Source: Craspedostauros australis (Eukaryota; Bacillariophyta; Bacillariophyceae; Mastogloiales; Achnanthaceae). From it: a stretch of 64,000 nt of DNA. The position numbers were made by a program, and so were the translations under genes. The notes under the pieces were generated by a model. That model worked only from the letters and a program-made list of their open reading frames with translations. It was not told the origin of the DNA and searched no databases. Where the stretch lies: NCBI GenBank assembly GCA_026770025.1, contig JAMXDE010000007.1:496001-560000 (forward strand), read 5' to 3'. Shown here piece by piece: positions 30,743 through 42,033 of the stretch. Positions within the stretch are counted from its first letter, which is position 1; every line of letters starts with the position of its first letter.

Positions 30743-32017
30743 ATGAGGTTCATCAGGCATGCCGTGGCATCCTTGAGGCAGATGAGGGATGCCCCACATC
30801 GTTTTTTGTCCCGCAATATTGGACAAGCCCCCCGCCGCCATTCACGTCGCCAATCAACCAGCAGGTCAACGGACATCCTGAAGCTTGGTGGCGGCCTCTC
30901 TGTGGGCATGCTATTGCTGGGGCACGCGGAAGCATCGAAGAAGGGCCATGCACAGTCTTGGAGTTTGCTCGATGCAATCCACGCGGCAGAAAAGTCGAGA
31001 ACACGTTGCGATGGCCCAGCACAATCGGGAGAGAGGGGGCGCCAAAACAGGCATTCGAAAGAGGAGGAAGAGGAGTTTCGCAAGGCTTTGGAATACTACC
31101 GGCATGAGCTCCCTTGGTACAGGAAGGAATGGGCAGAAACAGTCCAGCCACGGTCCTCCGAATGGTTGGGAGCCTGTCCAACCGCAGATGAAATTTCATC
31201 GATTGAGTATGACTTGCGGTTTTGCAAGCTGCACCGTCCCGAGCAACCGGACCAGGCCCGGTCGAGTCACTGCAAGAGGCAACAGTTTCGCGCCGCCTTG
31301 TTCTACCTCGAATCCAGCGACCTTGAGCAACAGCGAAAAGGATACAAGATCATCAAGGATTTAGCAGAACACGGATACGCAGATGCGATGTGCATGCACG
31401 GGATACTACTGAACGAGGGGCGTCCCAACATCATCGATTCCAACCCCAAGGCAGCTGTCGTTTGGTGGAAGAATTGCATTGATCAACACGGCCACACCCA
31501 GTCCACGTACGAGTACGCAATTGCTTTGTACATGGGGGAAGGAGTAGTCGAAGACCCTGCGCTCGGGGTGCAATACTTCGAGAGGATTGCGAATCATCAC
31601 GTCAGCGCAGCATACATGCTCGGTGAGTGCCTCCTGGACGGAATCGGTACGGCCAGAAGTAGAGCCGCGGCTCTGAGTTGGTTGATCGTGGCGGCGGAAT
31701 TGGGACATCGGGGAGCCCAGCGAAGGGTTTTGACGCTGTTGGAATCTGCGTGTGAGAAGTACCCTGATGATGAAACAGGGACTTTGTTCGAAACAGATAC
31801 GGCGCCTGCACAGGTGATGGGCCATGAAGACGGAAGTGGCGACGAGGACAAGGAGAAGACAGAACACGAAAATGACGCGTGTGGGGCTTCTCGGTTTAAT
31901 GCCGGTTGCGAGGACGCATTGGAACGCCGGTACACGATTGGCGGTGGCAGTCGGAATGTCCACATCCATCGCCGACGATCCTCCATCGTGCAGGATAGTC
32001 GAGGCGACGAAACATGA
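30743..32017 (+). CDS. Sel1-like repeat protein, probably mitochondrial
   Basis: Single exon of 424 residues. The first in-frame ATG is at 30743 (MRFIRHAVASLRQMRD); the frame is open to 30707 only through a GTG. The N-terminal about 45 residues are rich in Arg and Ser with almost no acidic residues, like a mitochondrial presequence, followed by a hydrophobic segment LKLGGGLSVGMLLLG (about 46-60). Residues about 195-335 form Sel1-type alpha-helical repeats: ADAMCMHGILLNEG, then STYEYAIALYMGEGVVEDP, then SAAYMLGECLLDGIGTARS and AAALSWLIVAAELGHRGAQ, each with the A.Y.LG..Y..G pattern. The tail is acidic then Arg-rich. Sel1 repeats mediate protein contacts; the partner is unknown. No catalytic domain is present. 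Confidence 0.82.
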   Translation: MRFIRHAVASLRQMRDAPHRFLSRNIGQAPRRHSRRQSTSRSTDILKLGGGLSVGMLLLGHAEASKKGHAQSWSLLDAIHAAEKSRTRCDGPAQSGERGRQNRHSKEEEEEFRKALEYYRHELPWYRKEWAETVQPRSSEWLGACPTADEISSIEYDLRFCKLHRPEQPDQARSSHCKRQQFRAALFYLESSDLEQQRKGYKIIKDLAEHGYADAMCMHGILLNEGRPNIIDSNPKAAVVWWKNCIDQHGHTQSTYEYAIALYMGEGVVEDPALGVQYFERIANHHVSAAYMLGECLLDGIGTARSRAAALSWLIVAAELGHRGAQRRVLTLLESACEKYPDDETGTLFETDTAPAQVMGHEDGSGDEDKEKTEHENDACGASRFNAGCEDALERRYTIGGGSRNVHIHRRRSSIVQDSRGDET

Positions 32018-32667
32018 ATCATAAAACCCATGCTTCATCCACTGCTGCGTACGAGTAGAAATGGATCCGCCCGTCTCCGTGCTCGTCTTCATACGCCATT
32101 GCATAACTGCATGGCATGCCCCCATTTCATACGGTTCCCGGTTTTATGAATTCCAACGAAATCGACGGACAAGCATTCGTTGGCCATACAACAATATCAT
32201 GTCGCGTTCCACTCTCTCATATTAAAAGAAAGTAGAAGCAGTATTTGTGCTTGCGCAAAGGTGTACCATACAATGCACGTGCCACGGAACTACTTTTGAA
32301 ACCAAGAGCACACCAGCATGGTATGAACGCGCGTGTTGCTCTCTACCCGTTTCGGATTTTACTTTACAGCACTGCTTTGATAATCTGCCATGTACGAGTC
32401 GTACAAGCGTACTTGGTCCATTCTGGCATTTCCATTTGTCCTTCCTGCCTTGCTAAATTGTGGGCACTAATACAGAGAAGTGCCCGTACGCCTCCAATTG
32501 TTCCAAACGGGGCTGAACGCGCGGATGCTTTGGTTCCAAGTTTGGAAATGCATACCCCATTACCCCGTTAATCCTCTTGTATTCGTATTCCAAGACTTTG
32601 CAAGAATGACACAGTGCGAAGGAAGGTTCAAGTTGGGATACCTGCGCTTCCATCCGCCAGACCCCGC
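32018..32667. other. Convergent 3' flanks of Sel1 and FAM32A genes
   Basis: Gene-free stretch. Several GTACGAGT words occur (about 32049 and 32392). Nothing else was recognised. Confidence 0.5.
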
Positions 32668-33429
32668 CTAACCGTTTCCAGCTGCACTGACCTGTGGATA
32701 TGAAAAGAAAAGATAGCAGTAGAATGGTATGGGAAGATCATTTGAGGGCGACGTACGTGTATGAGCCATGAGTGAGTTGTAGACGTCCATGTAATCGTAT
32801 TCGCACTCGCACTTGTACTCGCACTTGTACTCGCATGCGATCAGTATAGGTTTCGAATCCTTTCAGTGTTATCGTTGACCGAACATTAGTGGTGGCGGTG
32901 CCAGTGATTGATGCAAAATACAGACATGCAACGAAACAAACATGCAACCAGACAGAAGTTGCGCCTTATCCATCCTTCATTCTTGATCGCGCAGAAGGTG
33001 ACTCCAACAGTGGGAAGATCTCCAACACAACCCAAACAGGTGCAGCCTGAGGAGATACGCATGCCACACGAGTATCAATGAACTCACTCGGGGGATGTCA
33101 TTGAGCTCTGTCATGGAGCCCAGTTTCGCATTGAGCGTCTCAATTCGATCGCGGTGCGATTGCTTGGCTAGTTTCGTGTTTTCTTCCGTTTGGCGCGCCT
33201 TCCTTCGTTCCATGGCCTTGCGTTCTGCATCTGTCATGTCGTCATCGCCATCGTCATCACCGTCGTTGTATGTTTCCACTGCATCGCCATTGCTGCTCCT
33301 CTTTTCTTCTTCTCTCTTGAGCTTGAGCTTTTGCTTGCTCTCTTTCGATTTCTTCTTGCTCTTCTTGCTTTTCTTCTTCGCGTCGCCCTTGAATGACAGG
33401 GAACCTCCCGAAAACGCCGCCTTTCCCAT
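32668..33429 (-). CDS. FAM32A-like spliceosomal protein
   Basis: Two exons, 33429-33088 and 32691-32668, give 121 residues. FAM32A is a small, Lys-rich protein of the catalytic-stage spliceosome whose C-terminus reaches the active site and helps 3' splice-site joining. The sequence has the family order: N-terminal GGSLSFKGD (family xGxLxLKG), Lys/Ser-rich stretch (about 18-45), acidic insert, MTDAERKAMERRKARQ (like the AFEKMQEKRQ region), the THKQR-like SHRDRIETLN, then LGSMTELNDIPRVS. The last seven residues (VSAAGNG) come from a 24-nt terminal exon: donor GTGAGT after the Arg codon at 33088, acceptor CACAG at 32692. This restores the expected DIPKVS-type end. Reading through without splicing would add about 37 unrelated residues. 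Confidence 0.88.
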
Positions 33430-34113
33430 CTTTTGCCACTCTGCCCTGATGCGCTCGTCTCCCTTGCCTCTTTGTCTCTCTGCAGCTCTCTTTTGCGCCG
33501 CAACGACGATCAAGAAGAACTGTAATGGTTGGTTTGTTAAAGTTCCTTCTTTGTCTCCGCTCCTGTTGTCTTGGGCACGAATACTCGGATGTACACACGT
33601 AGTATGTTGGGGAGGCGGCTGCTCCTTGTTCTGGTGGTGGGAATGTTGTTTCTGTTCTGCGGATGACGAAATGCGCGCTCCGCTTGTGTTGTTTGGTGTG
33701 GTTGTGATTCCGTGACGCAACTGGTTGATTGGTTGGCTGGCTGGCTGAATGTGCTCAACAGGAATAGTACCAAACATACGTAACTATGGACATAGTATCT
33801 TCGTGACAAGCACTCACAACATAATTGCAGCATTTTTGATAAATTTACACCATCTCCCAAATCAGCACAAGATACTCTGCATTTTGGGCCAACAAAACCA
33901 ACACAAACAACACCAACCAGTGGAGCAGCGCATGTACCCGTGGCAACAACGCCATCTAAGCTTGCCGGCAAGTGCCTATTGTATTATACAAGCTATTATA
34001 CAATACCATTATGCCAACAGCAGCGGCCACGTTGTAGCTGTCATACTCTCTCGAGCATACTCTTGCATATTCCAGTTTCGCCATCCCCAAATATTATATT
34101 ATTATTAGACCAC
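33430..34113. other. Divergent upstream region of FAM32A and VAT1-like genes
   Basis: Gap of about 680 bp. AT-rich TATTATATTATTATTAG lies directly before the plus-strand start at 34114. The plus frame is open further upstream from 33940, but that part has no protein-like character. Tandem TTGGC/TTGGCTGGCTGGC words occur near 33720-33745. Confidence 0.4.
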
Positions 34114-35496
34114 ATGAAGGTGCTTGGACAAGACCTCGAGGTCATTTCTGCTGTGGTCGCCAACATCGTGTCTTGGGTCGTGAAGTCCTTCTTCCCTCGC
34201 CTGCTGCCGAAGCTGCTGCCGCCGATATCACAAGAGCATGACAGCACCACCCCTCCTTCGCCGCAGCAGACACGGTGCGTGGCCATCGGGAGGCCTGGAG
34301 GGAGGGAGCAACTGCGGGTCATCACCCTCAAGCCGAACATGGTCACCGTCGGCTACAACATGGGCAATGTTGGCTCATTCCTAGATCTGACGGCGACCTC
34401 GGCAATTCCTGCAGGGTCGGTCCTCGTCCGCGTGGAAGCCTTTTCGGTCAACTTTGCTGACTGCGCCATCCGGTGGGGGCTGTACGAAAGCGCCAACAAG
34501 TTCGTCGGTTGGCCTATCTGTCCTGGATTTGACGTGGCTGGCGTCGTAGAGAAGGTCTACCCTGGCTCAACAAATGATAGCAGTCGCCAAGCAGCCGTTG
34601 GTGATAATGATAGTGACGATGCTGACGCTGGTGCTGATGGTGGGCATGGTGAGGGGCATGGTGAAGCTCGTCAGTTCAAGATCGGCCAGAAGGTGTTTGG
34701 GGCCACCTTCTTCGGCGCGTACTCCACCAGGGTGCTAGTTCCTGCTGCTCAGTTGCGTGCGATACCGAGCGGGATGTCTCCAACTCAGGCCGCTGCTCTC
34801 CCATCGGTAGCCTTGACTGCTCTGTACACCCTGCACTTGGGTGGACAGTACCCCATCCATGACGTCCGCCCATCGAACCGAGCAGTCCTGGTCCATTCTG
34901 CCGCCGGTGGGGTGGGCGGAATGATAGTGCAGATGGCAAAGATATTGGGCCTCGGTCCAGTGGTTGGAGTCGTGGGACGAACCTCTAAGGTGGAGGCAGC
35001 GAGGACGCTCGGGTGCGACGTAGTCATCGACAAGAGTCAGGAGGACCTCTGGAGTGCTGCAGCGGGGGCTGTACCGAACGGATTCATTCTGGTTGCGGAC
35101 TCCAGCGGGGTTGCGACGTTGCAGCAGTCGTATGACCACCTCGCTCCCACAGGCCGCCTGATAACGTTTGGCTTCCACACGAATTTACCGATGGGAAAGG
35201 ACATGCTGTCCCCGACCGAGTGGATCAAGATGGCGTCGAAGATGTCCAGGATGCCCAAGTTCGAGCCCATGGACCTGACCACGCAGAACAAGTCTGTGCT
35301 CGGTTTCAACCTCTCCTTCTTTGTTGACGAGATCGACATGCTGGGGCATTTGTATGACCAGATATCTGCATGGCTTGATGACGGGAAACTATCATGTCCG
35401 CGAATTGTCGAAATGGAGATGTCATGCATCGGGGATGCTCATGATCTGCTGCACAGCGGCACAACGATCGGCAAAATCGTTGTGACCACAAAATGA
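34114..35496 (+). CDS. VAT1-like zinc-free quinone oxidoreductase (MDR family)
   Basis: Single exon, 460 residues. It belongs to the NADPH-dependent quinone oxidoreductase branch of the medium-chain dehydrogenase/reductase superfamily, closest in feel to synaptic vesicle protein VAT1. The start at 34114 is the first ATG before conserved sequence. The N-terminal about 35 residues hold a hydrophobic helix (VISAVVANIVSWVVKSFFPRLLPKLLPP) that could tether it to membrane. The GroES-like part has VLVRVEAFSVNFADCAIRWGLY and WPICPGFDVAGVV. The Rossmann part has VLVHSAAGGVGGMIVQMAKILG, the nucleotide-binding AAGGVG loop, then VGRTSKVEAARTLGCDVVID. Catalytic and structural zinc cysteine sets are absent, as in this branch. 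An Asp/Gly/His-rich insert of about 35 residues (about 152-187) interrupts the N-terminal domain. The C-terminal segment continues the fold to KIVVTTK. Confidence 0.88.
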   Translation: MKVLGQDLEVISAVVANIVSWVVKSFFPRLLPKLLPPISQEHDSTTPPSPQQTRCVAIGRPGGREQLRVITLKPNMVTVGYNMGNVGSFLDLTATSAIPAGSVLVRVEAFSVNFADCAIRWGLYESANKFVGWPICPGFDVAGVVEKVYPGSTNDSSRQAAVGDNDSDDADAGADGGHGEGHGEARQFKIGQKVFGATFFGAYSTRVLVPAAQLRAIPSGMSPTQAAALPSVALTALYTLHLGGQYPIHDVRPSNRAVLVHSAAGGVGGMIVQMAKILGLGPVVGVVGRTSKVEAARTLGCDVVIDKSQEDLWSAAAGAVPNGFILVADSSGVATLQQSYDHLAPTGRLITFGFHTNLPMGKDMLSPTEWIKMASKMSRMPKFEPMDLTTQNKSVLGFNLSFFVDEIDMLGHLYDQISAWLDDGKLSCPRIVEMEMSCIGDAHDLLHSGTTIGKIVVTTK

Positions 35497-36187
35497 AGAC
35501 AATTTTCTGCCCGTTCCCATCACTACCGCCATCACCAGTTGCAGTTGCAGTGGCCCTCGCAGCGATCGTAGCCACAAAAGGAGGAGGAAGAGGAGAGGGC
35601 TCCTGGAACGTTGATGGTGACAACCAAATGCAAATTGGAATTAGTCCAGAGCATTGATTCTGCACCATGACTGGCTAATATTACACGGCACGTATGGTGC
35701 GCATGGTCCAGCCATGATGAGCGCCGACGGCCCCGATCCTTCGTGTACAACACACTCCTTGTGATCGTACAGGCACACCATACGATTGCCTCGTAACATT
35801 GTATTACACTTACGAAGAGAGCACTATTACATGAGAATGCTATGCCACTTATGCACTCCGAGGATAAACGAATGCTGTGACAATATTCGCAGTATACGAA
35901 ATCGTATCCTCGCATATGCAATAAGGCAACATTCGGCCCTTGAGCGCGGTTGCGGCCAAGAGTTCCAAAGCATACACAATGATGTGGTACCAGGAATGGA
36001 GAGTGTTAGCCGTGAACAGCAGTGCTGTCAGACACCACTGTTGGCAGTGTACCAATAGGTGAGTATTGGCATCTGCTAATACGGCTACTCGTATCCTCAG
36101 TTGTTCAGCCGCCGATTGCCACTCTTCTGTGCGTCGTTTGGTGTCGTTATCGTACCCTTCAGAGTATAAGAGAACGCACTGTCTCCC
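35497..36187. other. Convergent 3' flanks of VAT1-like and RFC3 genes
   Basis: No gene seen. Nothing repetitive beyond short simple words. Confidence 0.5.
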
Positions 36188-37662
36188 CTACCCAAACAGC
36201 TCGTTGAGGTATCTCTTGTAAATTGCCATGAATTTCGCCACGAATGCTTCCAAATGGAAGATCTCTTTGCCACCATGCGACAGTCGGTGTTCGTAGAAGG
36301 CTGCATACTCGAGAACTTCGAGCTTGAGGAAATCATCCAGCGACTTGATGAGCTCTTGCGCCAACGTCTTGAGGATCAGCTGAGGAGGAATGCAGCTCAC
36401 GATCAGCTCGTACAGTTTTTCCCGCGCTGCCATGAGCCTTTGCGGGCTTTGATCTTTGGAAATGTCGCTCGCCAGCTGCCGAATGTACAGTTCCCAGTCA
36501 GTGACAGGGATGACGGGGTCGGAGGACGCCGCCCCTCCTGTGGATGTCCCTTCTATCGTCGCCGCCTCCAGCATGAGCACGGCGCGTCTGGCGTTGCGGT
36601 TGCACAGCTCTGATATGCTCTGCAGCGTTGATGGGTTCATGCTTAGCTTTTCTCTCCGGACCACGTTGCTCAGCGCATCGCAAATCTGCTCATGCATGTG
36701 CGCGCGCGTGTGTGCGAATGCGTTCATTGATGCACACAAAGAGTGCCATATACGAGTATGTATCAGTGTGGTTGCCGGAAGGGAAGTTGAGTTGATTCGT
36801 GTGATGATCGATTACGAGTACGAGTACGAGTACGAGTTGAGCATAGCAGGGTATGATGTAGAGTAGAACATTTGTCAGGAATATATATATAATGGGAGAA
36901 AAGGAGAGGAAGCGAGTTGTCAGCAGGGGTGAGAGCGAGAGTGAGAGGAGATGACGGAACGAGGGCACCAAAAGATCTACCACAGGTATGCAAGCGCAAA
37001 GGCAGCAGCAACCAGATCCTCACCTCTTCCTTCGTTGGTGCTGGAATACGGATCCCCAAGCATCTGCTCCGCAACGGACCAATGAGCTTCGTCGGGCAAG
37101 AGCAGCAGAGGATCAGGCGACAGCACGCCGCGTACTTCTCCATGGTCCGACGCAACGCGGCTTGCGCGGGCTTTGTGAGTTTGTCAACGTCCTTGAGCAC
37201 CACGATCTTGAGCGATATGGCCTCGATTGAGATCGGCGCTGATGTCGCCGATGACGAACCGCTCTCCCCACCCGCGAGGGATGCGTAAATCGCCGATCTG
37301 ACGTTCTTTGTGGACGCGATCTCCTTGATGACCTCCTGCACCACGTAGCGATCGTTCAGCCCAGCATCTCCTGGGCTCAGCTCCACGTGATTCGGGGACG
37401 TGATGAGGTTGATGTCGACGGACCGCTTGGACGGGGTGGTGAACGTCCTCTTGTCCAGCTTCAGCTTCTCCGCTGACTTCCCGAACAGCTCGCGGAGAAG
37501 CGCTGCGATCCTCGTACTCTTGCCGCTCCCCTCTGGGCCGTAAAAGAACAGGTGGGGGAGGTTCGATGGGCTGCTGGCCAATGCTCGAAGCCGTTCTGTC
37601 ACTCCATCGCTGTACGTCAGATCATTGAGAGACGTTGGTCGGTACTTGTCGACCCAAAGCAT
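36188..37662 (-). CDS. RFC3: Replication factor C subunit 3 (clamp loader)
   Basis: Subunit of the RFC clamp loader that opens PCNA and places it on primed DNA. Two exons, 37662-37024 and 36685-36188, give 378 residues. Exon 1 begins MLWVDKYRPTSLNDLTY, the exact family start, followed by the Walker A motif FYGPEGSGKSTRI, then LKDVDKLTKPAQAALRRTMEKY (the Walker B position, with the characteristic degenerate form of RFC3) and SRCLGIRIPAPTKEE (sensor and RFC box region). The junction joins KEE to ICDALSNVVRREKL, restoring the family helix. Exon 2 carries CNRNARRAVLMLEA and the C-terminal collar helices ending YLNELFG. A Ser/Ala-rich insert (GESGSSSATSA) extends the usual 356-residue length. The 338-nt intron contains a (GAGTAC)n repeat. 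Confidence 0.95.
36812..36840 (+). repeat. (GAGTAC)n microsatellite in RFC3 intron
   Basis: About four tandem ACGAGT units lie in the RFC3 intron. The same hexamer is scattered through intergenic gaps of this window. Confidence 0.8.
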
Positions 37663-37985
37663 GGTGTGGGGAGTGGCAGAAAGCTCTGTTGGAAAGGTCG
37701 TACTCGTAGCGTATTGGTGGGAATTGACGAGCCAACCAATAGACGGTGTGGGCAGCAAACAGAACGGTCTTGGAGGTTTCTCTTGGACGATTTCTGTGAT
37801 GGTGCGGGCCAATGTTTCTTCACAGATCTCGTCGGGTGCACAAGTCCTGATGTCGCCGTGGGGCAAACATCACACAAGTGCCAATTTCAGGTCTTGGCCA
37901 AACATCGTTCCACAGCAACAATGAAATATTAATTTATTTGTAGTATAATTCTGTCACCGGAAGCAAACAGGAAAAGAAGTTCCGA
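37663..37985. promoter_or_regulatory. Upstream region of RFC3 and tRNA-Thr
   Basis: Gap of about 320 bp containing the RFC3 promoter (minus) and the 5' flank of the tRNA gene. An AT-rich TGAAATATTAATTTATTTG block lies at about 37920-37940, some 45-65 bp upstream of the tRNA. It could aid Pol III initiation; this is inference only. Confidence 0.35.
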
Positions 37986-38058
37986 GCTCGCATAGCATAG
38001 TGGTTATTGCACCTCATTCGTAATGAGGAGGTCCCGAGTTCGACCCTCGGTGTGAGCT
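37986..38058 (+). tRNA. tRNA-Thr (anticodon CGT)
   Basis: Cloverleaf seen directly. The acceptor stem GCTCGCA pairs with TGTGAGC (one G-T pair). The D arm contains the A-box-like TAGCATAGTGGTTA. The anticodon stem CCTCA/TGAGG encloses the loop TTCGTAA with anticodon CGT, reading ACG threonine codons. The T arm is CCGAG-TTCGACC-CTCGG, carrying the B box. There is no intron and CCA is not encoded. A T4 run at 38062-38065 is a suitable Pol III terminator. Confidence 0.93.
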
Positions 38059-41000
38059 TTCTTTTCCGCCTTTTGCACTCTCTTCCTCGACTCTCCTGTT
38101 TCGTCCCCATGTTCGTGGCGTGCCGTTGCTGACGCAGCAATCGCGTCCTTCACTTTTTGGCACATCGTGATGGTCTATTCGTATACCGTCCTGTGGAAGA
38201 GCTAATCGCGATAGCCTTCCCCATCAGGCGTTGCGTGATATGGCGTCGTAGAGTCTTCCAAAGAGCACTGCGTTCCGTGATCACAAATGGATGATGCGCA
38301 GACGATTGATCTCCCTCTCTCCCCCCACCTGTCTATGTGCCCATGTCTCCATGTCTGTGCCTACACACATTTCAGAACATTCCGATACTGAGTCACGAGC
38401 ATATGCCCGCATGTGTACCTTGCCTCCGTGCATGCTTGGCGGAGAGGTTGGTGCTGTCCATCTTCGCGCCAAGGCACCACGAATAGTTCACACCGTCTGT
38501 TGAGGAGTTACGGCAGAAGCCTATTTCATAAATTTGACAACAAGAACTGGGAACGACGCGACAAGGATGATCCAGAACATCATTTATTCCGTCAGTACGA
38601 CGACCAATGGCCGGCGACAACAATGATCGATTGTGGGAATGCAATGGTCGAAGTTGCCGACCATCGATGTTCGCGGAGCCTGGTTGAGCTGCCACCATGT
38701 CGGCCCTCACCAATCGCACCACCGAGGGGCAACAGGAAGGCCACCATCGAATGGAACAGCGGCGAAGGATTCAATCCAACACAAGGAAATCCGAAGCATG
38801 ACTCCTTGGGACACACCATCCATTCTAGAGCACGCGTATGTAGGTGTCATACTACGCCATGTCATGTCGCGTCATTCACACTAAAATACGGGAAATAGTG
38901 CAGAGCAGGCATGATTGGCGAGACCTACTCGTACTCGCATGTCTGGTAGTCGTGCTTTCTTCATTACCGAGCCTCTTCCGAGACTTGTCGCATCAGGAGC
39001 AGGTGTTTCGGAGACAAGATCGTGCGAGTGTGCACCATGGGAGAAGCATGGATGAAATGGCGTGGGATAGCACGGAGCGCATCATACATCGAGCAGCTCG
39101 TGAACCAGATGACCTCTCTTACCATCCAATTGCAGACGCGATGGCGGCAGAGAGCACCAGGACACACTTCTCTTTGTCTTATATCCATGTTGAATGGGTA
39201 TGAATAAAATTATACGTATGGTACCATCAGTGGTGAAGTTATTGGTCGTATGGCATAGGGATAGCTCTCTCTCTCTCTCCCTGTTGAGCACGACCCAGGG
39301 ACTAGCTGTGTTTGAAAATGCAGCGGAAAGGTTCATCTTCGAACCATTCCTCAGTACTCCGAACAAACTGCGGATGCCCATCACGAAGTTTGCTCTGCTG
39401 GTACATCCGCGATTTGGATGAGCTCAATGGTTGGATCCCCTCTGTTCCTTGATCTCGATCTCATTCGTTGTCCGTGAACAAGCAAGTTTCGCCATCTCCA
39501 CAATTTCCAAAGATTGTCGAGGAGGTTTGCTTTGCACCATCTACCGCTGCAGCAAACGGAAGATTCCGTCAACACCCAAGAAAACTCCGTTTATGAATCG
39601 AGCAACAAGTTGTTTTCTTCATACGTATGCGTGGGTGTTGGTCTGAGGATACGAATACATACTCTAGAGCAGGTTGTGGTCCTTCTCGTACTGAAGAGTC
39701 CCACCACACACAACACATGTATCAAGAGCAGAGCGAATGATGAGTGTTCGTGGGTGATATTTTCTAATCGAAAGGCTTTGGGGCTTTGTGGTCGTGCACC
39801 ACCGCACGACTACAACACCACACACACACCAGAGCACAAGGCACGGAACCTGCCACCCCACAAACGAACAGAGTAGTCCGGATAAGGACTCTGTGGAGGT
39901 CCTCACGCTTCATTTGCCGACCTCCAGCCGTTCCTGGATGTGCAGCATCAATCGTTTTCCTACATCGGCAGCAATAATCGGAACTGGGATCTCATCATCA
40001 CACATGAGGGTTACCCGTGCTCTGCCACCCGCCGTTGGAGGTTGAAGTGGATACTGTTTCCAATCCATCCGCGGTCCCATCTTGTCCCCACCGAAGGTAA
40101 TCGTGCTCTCTCGTCAAAGCAGCGAGGACAAGCAGCCACATTACATAGCAAATGCATCGTGGAGTGGTGAGCGTGCCCTATTTGCGGACACTCATCTGTT
40201 CTTTCTCTGTTTGGTGGTCGCCAAAAACTGTTCTGCTTCTTTCTTGTCTTGTGGAAGAACAGACATCGGAACTAAATGGTGGGCATGTGTGCGCGTGACG
40301 AGCCATGTTGAGCGCGCCAGGCATCCGACAAAAATGTCAGCTCCAACTCCCGTTTCACACTTTCCGTTCATCATGATTACTTGTGTGTCAATAATGTCAA
40401 AAAGCAGAGTTCCTTGTCATCAAATAGTAATTGCGATTGTATCAGTAGAATTCAGTAGAACGAGTACTGTCATTTTCTCCCGGTTCGATTGTCGTGCTCG
40501 TACCATGCCCCGTTCATCGCAGAAGCGATTCACACGCAAGTGTGCCTGGAAGCACAGCCTTGGCTACTCGCACACGAGGTGAGTCACGCACCTCGCAACA
40601 ATGACATATTCGGGTATGCGGCAAACTGTCTTCTCCGTGGATACAGAATGTTGCACGCCTTTCTCGCACTCATGCGAGTGCCTGTTCTCCTTGTCAGTTT
40701 CTCAAATGACAAAATATCATCTTCAACCGCGGATCCAGCTCCCGCAGCCGTTGACATCGGAACGATTCTGTGCAATTTCGTTGCACTTGTTCGGATCCAA
40801 AATCATGCTTTTCGCTTTCTCCTCCGATGTCAACTTGGCAGAAAATTGCGATGCCCGGCGCGTGCTGTCGTGACGGTATATAGGGACGACGTGTCGGTGC
40901 TGCGCGCACGTCAGCGGGACACGCCCAAAGAGGAAGAGCGACAAGAGTGGACATCCTGTATTCTTTGTGCGCGCGGTGCGCGCGGAGCACTGTTCTGTCA

Positions 41001-42033
41001 TGACTGCTTTGATTCCCAGAAAATTCCGGAAGTTGTGATCAGTTGTTTCAGGCTTAGGGTGCATCTGCGTGTTGGGAGGTGCTGGTTTGTTCTTCGGAAA
41101 CAGATGTGTTGACACCAATCCTCCTTGCATTCTATCGGAACAAAAAATGAGGTTTGTGGGTGCAGTTGCTGGTTTCTGCTTCCGAAGACCGCGGACCATT
41201 GTGCACCTGGATTGATGTTGGATGATTGGTCGGTTGTTGTTGGTGTTGTGCAGGCCCACGCTGTGTGTTGCAGGCTTTGTTTTGTTCCAAGTTTGGATCC
41301 AAAACGCTTCGGCAAGAACGGCGGACCTCTCTCCCTGGTCGACACCAACACCTCACACATGTGTGAAAACGGAACAGGACAACAGCACAACGCCACACAA
41401 TACAACACGACGCATCCCTCCTCAACACCAACAAAGCAAAAGCAAAACTCAAGCCAAACCGAACCACAACCCACAACCCTCCGTTCTTCAATCATAAAAC
41501 AAAAATCCTCTTGTTGTGAGCCAATCATCAAAACCTCGACCACATCAAAGAATGTAAGTGCAAGCAAGCTGCCATCCTACAGCCACCATTTTGGTGGCGC
41601 ATCTCTCGGCTCACCGATCTCGACGCCTGCCTCTCGCACCGCACATCGCGCATCAGAGGACCCGATGTGCCTCATGTGACGGCGTTCGGGAGAGAAGATA
41701 GGTCAAATTTTGCTTGCTGCTTCTCCGCTCGGCAATGCCGCAAACCCATGGGAACACGGAGCGGCAGTCTCGCACAGACAATGGTGCCGGATTGCCGCTC
41801 CTGCCCCGCACGCTGACTGAACGGCCACATCGCGAAACGCAAAATATGCCGCAGTGTCAGCATGTGACACCCCCGAGTTGGCTGTCACCCCTGTAATCAT
41901 GGACCCAAGCTCTCATTTCGCAAGTCGTCTCACCTGCTTCGTCGTCCCGTCGCTCATCCACACTCCTCCTGCGGTGCTTTCCAATCCCTGATCCAACGAT
42001 GGCGACCAACTGGACACCGCAGACAGCAACAAA
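38059..42033. other. 4-kb gene-poor stretch
   Basis: The longest gap in the window. Short open frames occur on both strands (for example about 207 codons at 40489-41112), but none has a recognisable motif, start context or splice-linked partner. There is no transposon terminus and no tandem array. CT repeats lie near 39265-39280. It could hold a non-coding transcript, an eroded element or a long upstream region of the ammonium transporter gene; none can be supported from sequence alone. Confidence 0.35.

Noticed and set aside
33940-34113. 58-codon N-terminal extension of the VAT1-like protein
   Set aside because: No protein-like conservation and AT-rich leader sequence; the ATG at 34114 precedes the first family-like residues.
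36900-37023. Continuation of RFC3 exon 1 without splicing
   Set aside because: The reading diverges from the family right after KEE at a GTGAGG donor, while exon 2 restores the conserved helix.
40489-41112. Possible 207-codon gene in the 4-kb gap
   Set aside because: No ATG context, motif, splice partner or codon bias resembling neighbours.
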